A model generated the notes under the pieces. That model was not told the DNA's origin. It saw only the letters and a list, made by a program, of their open reading frames with translations, and ran no database searches. Below, piece after piece: positions 1-10,096 of a stretch of DNA of 64,000 nt (position 1 is its first letter; the number at the start of each line of letters is the position of its first letter). Source of the stretch: Albula goreensis (Eukaryota; Chordata; Actinopteri; Albuliformes; Albulidae). Both the position numbers and the translations under genes were made by a program. The stretch is from positions 9,712,384-9,776,383 of the forward strand of contig CM040753.1 of assembly GCA_022829145.1 (NCBI GenBank), in the 5' to 3' direction.

Positions 1-3000
1 CTACTACTAGCATTTCCACAGACTTAATACACATACTGTGACCAAATATATGACAGTCCTTCAGCAGTCCATGTTGGACAGATATTAGAATGGCCCATTA
101 ATAAGTCCACGGTTCCAATCATACTGATTTCGAAAGTTGGAGAGCTTTTGGTGGACCCTAGGACCACCTGTTAAACAATGTTTGCTGTGGCCAACCATAA
201 AAACACAGCTCAATTTCATCTTGACTGAAATTGCAACAATATACAATAAACAATTCTTTTGTATCCCAGTTTTAGGATCTAGGGATTGAATCTGACAAGA
301 GTTTGTCCATTCCCTCTTTTGTCAAAGTGAGCTCTTTCTGGGTAGTTTCCTCCTATGGTGCAAGCACTGTCTGTTAACTGAGGTTGATAGGTGTCTGTGA
401 CCTGTTCCCCATTGCGTTTCCTGATATGAAGTGGCATCTCATTCATGGCATGATTCCAATTAATGCCACATGCAGATGGAGGCATTATTATTGTAGTAAT
501 TGATTGTAATTGATTGTGTTGTAAAATTAGTAAGTTAAACACAGAAGTAAAGTCAATTCATTATTGACCTGCTCCCCATTGTGTTTCCTGATAAAAACTG
601 GCATCTCATGGCATGATTCCAATCAATGCCACATGCAGATGGAGGGATTCACATCATTCAACCGAACATTAGTAATCAAATATTTTTCTTAACATTTTAT
701 ACAGTCTATAGTTTATTGGTACAGATGGCTTATGCATTTCTCTCTGCAAGTTTATGTGAGTTTTAATTTTACAGTCAAACATATTTCTTGTTTATGTTCC
801 CTGTGCATACTTAGATTTACACAAAGGGATTTACATGTTTGAATGTAGATCACTTGTCTGTACTTTTCAGTGATCATGAATATGATGTTATCTTATTTGT
901 TTGAGCCTCCTTCCCACGACTCTAGAGTCAGATAAGATCAGTGTCACTGATCTGTGTATTAAAATGAATTTTACTGTAGTGGTGTAATTGACCTTTCAAG
1001 TAGTGTACAAAGTAAGGGTGCTCCAAAACACTTCCCATTTTTAAAAGTTTGTTATTGTGGTAATTGATTGTATTGTAAAATTACTAGCTAAACACAGAAG
1101 TAAAGTCAATTCATTAGTGAAGCTGAGACAACGCAGGCATGTATGTAAGTTTCAGTTGCATTAAGCTGGTTCTGATGTATGGTGATGAATGAGAAAAGGC
1201 ATCGTAAAGGCTTTCTCAATGTAAGACTGATTTCATTTTCATGTTTTCAACATAAACCTAGTTAGTTTCTTTGATTGATAGAATTATAAATAGTCATTAT
1301 TTGAAATTAAATAAATTCACAGTATATGTATATGTCATAAATGCAGTTTAAATCCCTGACTTGAAAGATGCAGGAAAAAAAATATGATCTCAGTAACTGA
1401 TTACTTTTACAATGTTTCCATCATGTTTTTTCCAAAACCTAAAAACAGACATGTATTATTTTCAGACATATATGTTTATGAGTCAACCTAGTACATGGAC
1501 CAAACATAGTCATGATATTTACCAATTCAAAGAAACTTGATTTAATCAAAAATTGATGTCACAATTTCTAAATCGAACACAATTACCTTTACACAATCTT
1601 GAAACAGTACTTTCCTATCATTCTGTAAAAATGACCCTGCTAATTGTTGCAGTAATATCACATAATTTACAGTGCAATATACACATGCCTTAAAATGCCA
1701 GGGCCACCTTCCTTTAAATGAGCAGAGGATATGTAACTTTATTTGAAATATAGGCATATACAATAAATTATAACTACTTTAGTGATTAAATTCATGTGCA
1801 ATCTGCCCACGATATGTTATGCTTTGTATGCCTTTAACTTTGCATTAGACTTTCTTCATTAATGGGATGGTGGTATTCTGTTGTTATATCTATATTAACA
1901 GAATTATATTGTTTATAACTATATTATTAAACAAATGAGTTACGAAGATAAATCTTGAGAAGGAAAAGAGAGAATATTTGTATTTAACAGGAAATGCTTT
2001 TAGAAGAGAGTGCATGTTTGCTCAAATTAAAACATTAATGTTAATAAATATAAATTAATTTCTTTAATGGAAACAAAGTACTCCCATGTTTCTACACTTT
2101 AGAAGGAAATATCTAACTTATTACTGTTTTGAAAATGGTTTTGTAATCCTGTACATTACATTTTTACATTCCAGAATCCAGATGATCTACAAAAATGATC
2201 AGCTAAATTTCAAGATGTTAATTGAAAGAAAACATATAAGATTATGCTTTTGTATGCTTTATATTATTACACTTTATATTATATAGTCAATGTAAAATTA
2301 TGACCTCTGTGAACAGAATTTTTAAAGGAAATACCACGTGGAGTCCTTGCTGATAGTTGTAGGCATGGACATAAATAATGGTTTTACATTTTATTACAAA
2401 TGTATTACAATATTTTCAATATTTAAATGAACAAAACAAATGAACATGGAAACAAAATAATGGATAAGAAATTGGTTGGACTTATTTTTTGGTTGGGTAT
2501 GGTTTTGACTGTGACCATCAGACAGTTAAAATCCTGTCCACTGCAAATTGAATTATATTATGGGATAACCTTTGTACCATTCATAATTTCTTATCATTTC
2601 CAGTGGTAAGTGTATTGCAATGTCTAGTCAACAGTTTGCTCCATCTTGTTTAAAAATTAAAAAAAACTGTAGATTTACACAAATTATTAAAAATGTCAGT
2701 CCAATGCCTGAAATTCAGTATTACAGAACTTGTACCAAGATCAAGAATCATGATGTTAGAGAGATCATCATTTTTATTTGAAGGTTTCCTGTAAAATGTT
2801 GTTAATTGGTTGTCTTAAATCTCCCTTTACCTTTTACTCAGTGTTTAGTGCTTTGTCGTGTAAGAAGCTCATTAAATGAGAGTATGTAGTGCAGTTTGGA
2901 AGAAAAAAAACCTTTTGTGGATAAACCCTAATGAGAGTAGGCATTGGAAACAGGGTGGTGTGCCTAGAAATGTGACATTTTATTTTTGTGGTGAATATCC

Positions 3001-3123
3001 CCTGTGAAATGTCACTGTTCAATGCATCCCACATAAGTCTCTGTCTTCATCCTCCTCCGTAGCAGTGCAGTATGTTCTCACCACTCTGCTCTTTCTCACT
3101 GTTTTGGTAGTGGTGGTGCTAAG
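1..3123. other. Non-coding region upstream of nrros
   Basis: AT-rich sequence with no recognisable coding exon; the short open frames do not resemble any family I know. It holds imperfect local duplications (399-480 with 566-643, and 487-566 with 1051-1119). The last part probably contains nrros 5' UTR: a pyrimidine-rich tract ending in AG at 3061-3062 could be a splice acceptor for an exon carrying the start codon, which would put the promoter further upstream. I could not identify a promoter. Confidence 0.6.
399..1119 (+). repeat. Two interleaved local duplications (A-B-A'...B')
   Basis: Unit A at 399-480 recurs at 566-643 with a small internal deletion and scattered substitutions. Unit B at 487-566 recurs at 1051-1119. 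The order is A, B, A', then about 400 bases of other sequence, then B'. The copies are clearly alignable by eye but diverged, so the duplication is not recent. No coding potential or terminal inverted repeat was seen. Confidence 0.75.
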
Positions 3124-3231
3124 ATGCCCCTCACTGGCTTCACCTCCTGGCTGCTGTGCTTCACGCTCGGGCTGATGTGGACCCTCCTGACCCCGGCATC
3201 CTGCTACCCGCAGCAGGGCCTGTGCAGACTG
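3124..3231 (+). CDS. nrros: nrros coding exon 1 (signal peptide)
   Basis: 36 codons from ATG to a GTATGT donor. They encode a short polar start, a leucine-rich hydrophobic core and a small-residue end before the QGLCRL sequence. That sequence matches the start of the mature protein in the family, where a Q-G-hydrophobic-C-basic-L block begins the N-terminal cap. Confidence 0.88.
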
Positions 3232-6200
3232 GTATGTGTCGGATCACCTTCTGGAAGGGCTTGAGCGCAGCGTGCCCCGTTTGGCTATCATAAGGGGCTC
3301 TTGTCTGCAGCCTTGCTAATGCTGTGGCAGCGTTCAATGAGCGTTTCAGGGACATTGTCCCTTAGCAGACCCGTGTCTCCTTACGAGCTGCCTGCACGAG
3401 AAGCCACCTGAGAGGGTGTGAAAGTTTCTTCCTTTTTAATAAACAATGGTGTGTGTGTGTGTGTGTGTGTGCATATATGAGAATGAGAATTTATATGGTT
3501 TATTGTTAATTATTAAGTCTGGTGAAACATTTTTTAGTTTACTTTAATTTAAATACATTTTTTATTTTTATTTATTCAATGTATCTGCCAAACATTAAAC
3601 AAGGCTGTTAATAATTTTACTCTCAGCTGATCAGCTTATTTCATACATTTGTCCTTAAATATTGCTACAGAATCAATTAATAAATCTATGTCAAAGAATT
3701 TGAATGAATTTATAATAATTATGCATGAATTAAGAGTTTTATGTCAATTGTAGTTTTTGAAACGGCTTAGTAATCTGGGGTTGTTGCATCCAATTAAATA
3801 AAAAATTTCATTGTCATAAATTTGACCTGAGCCACAGGTCATAAATAAATACTTTAAAAAAGCTGGTTTGAAGGGAGAGAGTAAGGCATGACAGACTTTG
3901 AACAAAGAAACAGTGGAACGGTGAGGACAGCCTGACAGTGGGGGTGGGGGAAACTGCACTAAAATGATATGGCAGCCAGAGCTGAAGAGGAGCAGAGCCA
4001 TAACCAGACTGGCTGGCAGAGGCCAGAGCTCTGTGTTTAAATGTTCGTTTAAATAAGGTATTTCAATATGTGGTAACATTTCAATATAAGCAATAAGGCA
4101 TTGGGACCGTGCTGTATCGTCGATACAGTCATAGCTTAAGGGTTTGAAGGAGGACTGCTGTGCTTTAGCTGTGACCATATTGATGATACACTATGGCTTA
4201 TTCCTTAATATGTAGAAGTGAGCTAAATTATACAATGGGCCAAGCTAAGGTGGAACAGAGCTGTGACCAAACTGAATCTTCTCGGAGCTTGAGGGTGTGA
4301 AAGTGTGCTCTGAGATGCCTTTGTTTACCAGAAACTCAAGCGCATTTGTATGTTGCGAGGCAGAGACAGAGCTCACCACAACAGAGAACCGACATATGAA
4401 AGTAAACAGGTACATGAACTTAGGTGATTTAAGGGTATGATGTATTGCAGAAGCAGAAACAGCACAGCCCAGTTGTGTTTAGAGTGGGAGGGTTTACTAT
4501 TTCCATCACCAGCACTTTTCTTTAAATGCAACTAATTTCTAAACTCAATAACATGACTAAGTTCCATTGTCAAAAAGGATAAAATTGTGATCCTGTGAAT
4601 TCTGGAGGTTCCCCATTGTGTTCCACAAAGCAAATCTTAGTTATTTTTTAAGTTTGAATGTTTTATGATTTCACCGATTTATTTAGAATAATGTATCTAC
4701 AAGATGCAATCACTTTTTAAGTCAGCAGCAATGTCCCATTTGCCTCTGTGCTGTTGTTGTAATATACTTGAGAGCAAAGTGTTCATTCCTCTTCATTAAC
4801 ACATGAAGTGAATGTGTATACAGTATGGGGATGTATTTTCTGTGCATGCTGTTTTTACAGTGGCTCTTTGCTCTCTCCTTAGGATTCTGGGATTGCTCTT
4901 TGCAACAATTGCCAGCTTTCAACTGTGCCCAGGGACCTACCTGGCAACATTGCAGAGCTTCAAATAAACAACAACCACATAAGAACGTTACAGAGCAGAT
5001 GTCTGTCTGGATATCCTGCTCTCCGTATCCTGAGGTGTGCAAGCAACAGTTTGGACACTATTGAGCCAGAAACCTTCCTCAGCACTGCTCACATAGAGAG
5101 CCTCAGCTTGGCCGATAATAACCTTTTTATTGGATACCGGCAGACTGGCTGGGCTCTGCGCTCATTAACTCGGCTGAGAAACTTGGATCTTTCAGGGAAT
5201 GGACTGACAGAGGATATGGCTTCCTTCCTTCTGGGAAACATGACCTCGCTGGAGTACCTGTCTCTCTCCAGGAACATCATGTTGAGACTGGATGAGGACA
5301 TTTTTCGTCATCTTCATCAGCTCAGGGAGCTAAATGTGGAGAGGAATGTGCTCTTTGAGATAGATGGGGCCTTTGATCACTTGCATAAGCTCCAACGGCT
5401 CAATGTGGCCTTCAATAGCCTGCCCTGCCTGGTGGATTTCCAGCTTACACAGCTGGTGGAGCTGAATGCCAGTCACAACGCTCTCGAGTGGTTTATCTCC
5501 CGCCCGGACATGGAGGAGACGTTCCACTTGGAGACTCTTGATCTCTCAGACAACAGTCTCCTCTTTTTCCCTTTCCTGCCCACCCACAGCCGAATTCAGA
5601 ACTTGCTGCTGTCCAACAACAGGGTGAGATTTTATGAGGACCTTGCAGAGCATGCCTCTCCAAATTGGACCACCACAGTTCAGTTTTTCAACCTGAGGGG
5701 AAATGTAAGCAATGTGACCGCTAAGCTGTGGGATGAAAGTCTTCATGGGGGAATCTCTACCTTGACGGTGGTGGACCTGACTGGGAACCAGGTGAACTAC
5801 CTCCCTCAGAATTTCCTCCGTAAAATGCCATCTTTGTCAAGACTAAAATTGGGAACAAACTGTTTGGAATCCCTGAACATATCCTCCGAGGAGTTCCCAG
5901 CTAATCTGTACGAGCTTGATGTGAGCAACAACAGGCTAACGTCTTTACAAGGTAACCAAAGCTCATTCAGAGAGCTGAGCAGGTTAACATATCTCAATCT
6001 CAGTTCAAATAGCCTGCAGTTACTCCCTCCCAGGATGTTCTCTGCCCTGCCTAGGCTTAGCACAGTGGATCTTAGTTATAACAGAGTGAGGATCTGCCCC
6101 TCAGAGGAAGGTGGTGACACAGTGTCTGAATACTCGGACTGTGCTGCTTGGAGAAACATCATCTCTCTGAGACAGCTCTACCTGGCAGGGTGCAGCCTAA

Positions 6201-6841
6201 GACACCTGCCACCTGCTGCCTTTGAGAGGACTCCCATAACACACCTGGACCTGTCAAACAATCCAGAAATCCTGATAAAACAAGAAGCATTGACAGGTCT
6301 GGGCAGAACTTTGCAACATTTAGGCCTGGCAAACACTGGTTTAAAAAATTTTGACTTTTCACCATTTCAGCAGTTAAAATCGTTGAACATTTCCAGTAAT
6401 GACATTCATCAGCTCCCGGGTTCTCTACTGAGCCTCCGCCTGAAATTGCTTGACCTGAGGGACAACAGGCTGACCACTATTCCACCTCAGCAGGCTAACG
6501 TGCTAGCCCAGAGTGTTAAGACTCTTTTCCTCGGGGGAAACCCTTTCAACTGCTGCCAGCTGGACTGGTACAGAACATTCAAGGAGACAAAGGTGGTAAA
6601 TATCGAAGACTGGACAGAATTGTCCTGCCAGTTTCTCTCACACAGGGCATACAGAGCGGAGTTTTTCCGGGGACAGATTTGTGGGGGTGGTGCTGGAGAG
6701 CCCAGCTGGTGGCATGTTGCACTCCTCCTGTTTGCAGCTTTCTCTGTGGTGGGAATCGCCATCATTTTCATGATCACCTTCTGTCCCAGACAGTTGCCTA
6801 AGGCTATCAAAAAGAAATGCAGGAGACCCACATCCTATTAA
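3124..6841 (+). CDS. nrros: Negative regulator of reactive oxygen species / LRRC33 (two coding exons)
   Basis: Coding exons are 3124-3231 and 4883-6841, joined in phase 0 (donor GTATGT, acceptor CTCTCCTTAG), giving 688 residues; the mammalian protein is about 690. Seen: a hydrophobic signal peptide in exon 1, a cysteine-containing cap, an array of extracellular leucine-rich repeats with several N-glycosylation sequons, a C-terminal cysteine-rich cap with a CC pair, one membrane helix at about 645-669 and a basic tail of about 19 residues. LRR blocks such as LDLSGNGLTEDMA and FEIDGAF match LRRC33 better than its relative GARP/LRRC32. Known for the family: in macrophages and microglia it binds latent TGF-beta1 covalently and presents it to integrins, and it was also reported to restrain NOX2. 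Cysteines at about 218 and 363 align with the family's TGF-beta-linking cysteines. The GTG at 4925 is not a start; it lies inside exon 2. Confidence 0.93.
3449..3471 (+). repeat. (GT)n microsatellite in nrros intron 1
   Basis: About eleven uninterrupted GT units followed by a CATATATG stretch. Confidence 0.9.
4091..4207. mobile_element. Degenerate palindromic MITE in nrros intron 1
   Basis: About 117 bases with imperfect inverted ends. The left end AATAAGGCAT pairs with the right end ATGGCTTATT (9 of 10), and the inner arms around 4114-4138 and 4165-4190 are also inverted copies of each other with about one mismatch in five. The arrangement resembles short palindromic elements common in fish genomes. 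No target-site duplication could be confirmed, and the family name is not assigned. Confidence 0.5.
4883..6841 (+). CDS. nrros: nrros coding exon 2 (LRR ectodomain, TM, tail)
   Basis: One long exon of 652 codons plus TAA carries the whole LRR ectodomain, the membrane helix and the tail. The start is fixed by the AG at 4881-4882 after a pyrimidine tract; reading from there stays in frame with the open frame visible from 4925. A single large LRR exon preceded by a small signal-peptide exon fits the LRRC32/LRRC33 gene structure. Confidence 0.93.
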   Translation, partial: DSGIALCNNCQLSTVPRDLPGNIAELQINNNHIRTLQSRCLSGYPALRILRCASNSLDTIEPETFLSTAHIESLSLADNNLFIGYRQTGWALRSLTRLRNLDLSGNGLTEDMASFLLGNMTSLEYLSLSRNIMLRLDEDIFRHLHQLRELNVERNVLFEIDGAFDHLHKLQRLNVAFNSLPCLVDFQLTQLVELNASHNALEWFISRPDMEETFHLETLDLSDNSLLFFPFLPTHSRIQNLLLSNNRVRFYEDLAEHASPNWTTTVQFFNLRGNVSNVTAKLWDESLHGGISTLTVVDLTGNQVNYLPQNFLRKMPSLSRLKLGTNCLESLNISSEEFPANLYELDVSNNRLTSLQGNQSSFRELSRLTYLNLSSNSLQLLPPRMFSALPRLSTVDLSYNRVRICPSEEGGDTVSEYSDCAAWRNIISLRQLYLAGCSLRHLPPAAFERTPITHLDLSNNPEILIKQEALTGLGRTLQHLGLANTGLKNFDFSPFQQLKSLNISSNDIHQLPGSLLSLRLKLLDLRDNRLTTIPPQQANVLAQSVKTLFLGGNPFNCCQLDWYRTFKETKVVNIEDWTELSCQFLSHRAYRAEFFRGQICGGGAGEPSWWHVALLLFAAFSVVGIAIIFMITFCPRQLPKAIKKKCRRPTSY

Positions 6842-6874
6842 CAGAGTTCCCCATGTTGGCTGTATGGAAGGTCA

Positions 6875-6880
6875 AATAAA
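6875..6880 (+). terminator. nrros: nrros polyadenylation signal AATAAA
   Basis: Canonical AATAAA 34 bases after the nrros stop codon. It would give a very short 3' UTR. Another AATAAA at about 7165 could serve a longer form. Confidence 0.6.
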
Positions 6881-8332
6881 ACCATAAATATAATCAAAGC
6901 ACTTGTGTCTGTGTTTGTCAGAGATTACTGTACTGTACTGCACAGCATTATTGCAGATAAATGATAGTGTTGAAGACTGTGTCAGTTTTGTGTGACCTAT
7001 GTGGTTACTATACAAAATAACAGTTGTACTCCTGTTCAGTATGAAGTTACTTTTTTTTACATTTTTACATGTTGTTTGGCTGGATTATGAAAACTTCTTC
7101 AAATACAAATTCAATGAAGAGGATCAAGTTAACACACATGTATTTTGTATATACACATACACTAAATAAAGAAACAAATGAAGGCTCCAAAGTGCACACA
7201 GTGCATGATTATGTTTCTTTGGTTTGAGGGTGTTTTATCTTCGTTTTGTTTTAATTTGATTGAGCAGTACATGTGGTTTACACCAAGCTGTTCCCGAGAG
7301 AGGTTGGTGAGCGTGTGGCCAAATGTGTGCATTGTGGCATATTAGCGCTTGCGTGCGTATCAGCTTGTGTGCATTTGCAGAAGTCTTGTGATGCAAGCTG
7401 TTGCTAAAAACAGAGGGGAAACATGAAATTTCCTGTTTTGCTGCTCAGCAGCAACTGCCCAGTGTTGTACCTCAGAAACATGGTTGTGAGGTTTTTCCTT
7501 GATTCGAGGTCCTTGCAGCTTGATGAGATTAGCACTGTCAAGAGCCCCACACCATTAGCCTTTCAGTCGAAACTCATGCACAATTGTGTGCTTATCATTT
7601 CAGGCATCATTTTTAATTCTCAATTAGTCACAAGAGCAGACGGTTCTCACAGTTTGAAACACACTTCCTGTCTTAACAGTAGTCCTGAAGAAGAGGAAAT
7701 CCACACCCAGTAAGCCACATGTACTCTGATAGTTAGTCATATAAACTATAACAGAAAGAAGTTCAAAATATTCCAAGAAAGAAAATCCAAATATCCAGTG
7801 TGAAGAATGGGATGAAACCAAAGAGACCCAGTGGTGCGGCGCATAAGGTTGTTCGTTTTGGCCAACTTCAGCATCCACAGAAACCAAACTTAGGTAGCAG
7901 GGTCAAACCAAGTTTAAGCCCATATTTCCTGAGAAATGCTGTGTTCCTTTGCTCTACGTGTAGATTAAATAAGTGAGTTTGCTGGACAGAGAGGGGGAGC
8001 AGGTGCTCGCTGTGCAGCGCAGGTGAATGGGGGAAACACTGAGAACCAGAACGTGGCTGCTGTTCTGCAGGGTGTGCTGACAGTCGAGTGCACAGGCAAA
8101 CCAGAGTGTAACCAGAATACCGCTGTGGTGGTGCTCTGGGTCATAGTGGTTGGAACAGAGAGAGAGAGAAACTGGGGAGCACTGTGAAAGGCCTCTAACC
8201 TGAGCCACAGCAGCCTCCTCCTGAGGAATGCGGTCTCATTTTAAACTCTGGAGCAGGAGCCCTGAAGAACATCCAAATGTCACAACCAATTTAGCTGCAT
8301 ATTGGCTTGGTTTATCTCGAGACAGTCTCACG

Positions 8333-8375
8333 CAGCCATGTCTCACAAAGGTTTCTCCTTTGTGAGACATGGCTG
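8333..8375. repeat. Perfect 19-bp inverted repeat, 5-base loop
   Basis: Arm 8333-8351 is the exact reverse complement of 8357-8375, with TTTCT between. A transcript across it would fold into a very stable hairpin. No flanking target duplication or tRNA-like sequence was seen. Confidence 0.9.
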
Positions 8376-8533
8376 GTCATTTTGTTGTACTCCATCTCAC
8401 ATTAAACATAATTGGTGCATGATCTGTGATATGTGAAGTGTGGGGAAGTTTGAAGACTCTGTGTGAAAATCACACCCAGGCCACTGATTTGATTGGACAT
8501 ACCTATCAAAACTACCCCCCTTCCCCCAAACTG

Positions 8534-8576
8534 TATTATAGAGGTCCCTAAACTGTGCATAGGGACCTCTATAATA
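8534..8576. repeat. Perfect 17-bp inverted repeat, 9-base loop
   Basis: Arm 8534-8550 is the exact reverse complement of 8560-8576, with a 9-base spacer. It lies about 160 bases from the hairpin at 8333-8375 but has an unrelated sequence. Confidence 0.9.
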
Positions 8577-10096
8577 GTCAAATAAAATTGTCACACTTGT
8601 GTGGCATTGCAAATGAAGTGCATGGCTTTGTGGCCAAGGCATTGTGGGTTAAATATGTTATGCACTGCTTTTGTGTCCTCAACCTGGGTATTTGCTTAGA
8701 GATGTGACAGTAGACCAATGGCTGATCAAATGGATGACAGTTATATTACTAGCCCTGGATATATGCATCACCAGCAAGTATTGAATATCTGTGATTTGAC
8801 TAGATAAAAAAAGAGGTGATAAAAAAAAAAAACTGATCTGCACTTTGCAGTTTTTCCTCTGACGTGGGACTCTTATCTCTGAAACACAACAACTAAGCTG
8901 ATTAAGCTAACATTACCCCAAAGCCACTCCTTGAGTGAACTTTCAGTTTCTTTTATCCCTGGAGTGTCAACCTCTCAGATTGCATAATATAATCAGGTAA
9001 ACACTGGGTTTACTAAAGTACTTCAGTGACCCACGTCTATCTGGGTCATTTCAGAAATCAATTACAAAACTAATCAAATTAAAGGTCTTCCTTTGCTCTG
9101 AATTTTAATGACTCAACATGCAGCCATGATCCTGAAAAGGCCTTAAACATCCTCTCAAAACTACCCAATGACAGAATTTACAATTGTTTATATGTTCACC
9201 ATAAATATACCGTGCAAAAGTTGCATTTTTTTGTTTCCAACCACTCACTTCACAAAAAAAAAAGAAATTTGATTTCCACCAGAACGGGCCATCTTTAATC
9301 AAGACAGCTTGTTCCGTTTTAAAGGGACTGGGCGAAGAAACTTTTAGGGTTTACTTACCTTTGAATATGTATCCTTTGGACATTTTTGACTTACTGGTTA
9401 AGACAAATAGTTTTGGATGATCATTGCTGTAATTGGTCAGGTTGACAGGCATTCCATAAAACATGAAACCCCAGACTAAGATTAAGGGCCACTACTTAAA
9501 GTGATTCCGTCAGTAAACAACACAAATTCAACATACCAAAGAAAATAGTCATAAGTGAATTATGAGGAGAAAATTGTCAACAAGAAACCTGCATAAGATA
9601 CTAAGTATAAAGTTTGGGGTCATGCAGTTGTGTGTGGGCTGTTATCTGGCGGAAGCTGGTTGGGGCCCATTTCTCCATGGTTGTGTTTTTGGGAAGGAAC
9701 TGAGCAGGGCCCCAGCATGTGTGGGTAACGGGCAGCAGTAGCAGTCTCCTACCCACAGCACAGGAAGTCAGCAGACCCTGTGGCCCTACTTCCACTTAAC
9801 CCTTTGCTCACCACACAGCATCAGCCCAACTGCTATAAATTTCAACAGTATGCAATCCACATATGCTAGTACCAAGGGGGGAGTACATTCCTCATGGCTA
9901 AAGAACATAAAATATAAGCTAAAATACAGGTAAGAAATCTTACCTGTGACCACTCTTTCCAGTATCGAAATGAGAAGAAAAAACCTAGATACAATGGTCT
10001 TCATTGGGATTAGCAACTTAGTTTAAAACAGATTTCTGGCTACATAAAAATTTCAAGATGTATTTAATAATGTTCTATAATAATCACTTTTAAAGC

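Larger units (their letters stand above)
6881..10090. other. Intergenic region between nrros and sh3glb1 (convergent)
   Basis: No coding exon recognised. Two perfect inverted repeats lie at 8333-8375 and 8534-8576. Otherwise the sequence is unremarkable and AT-rich. The two flanking genes converge here, so both ends of this stretch may be 3' UTR. Confidence 0.6.

Noticed and set aside
3744-4178. 144-codon minus-strand open frame in nrros intron 1
   Set aside because: It overlaps a palindromic MITE relic and matches no protein family that I know.
4925-4927. GTG as the start codon of the nrros LRR protein
   Set aside because: It would lack a signal peptide. The splice acceptor 42 bases upstream and a signal-peptide exon at 3124-3231 give the complete family-length protein.
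4722-5064. Open frames overlapping the start of nrros exon 2 (plus strand 4825-5064, minus strand 4722-5042)
   Set aside because: Shadows of the nrros exon. The true reading frame begins at the AG at 4881-4882 and differs.
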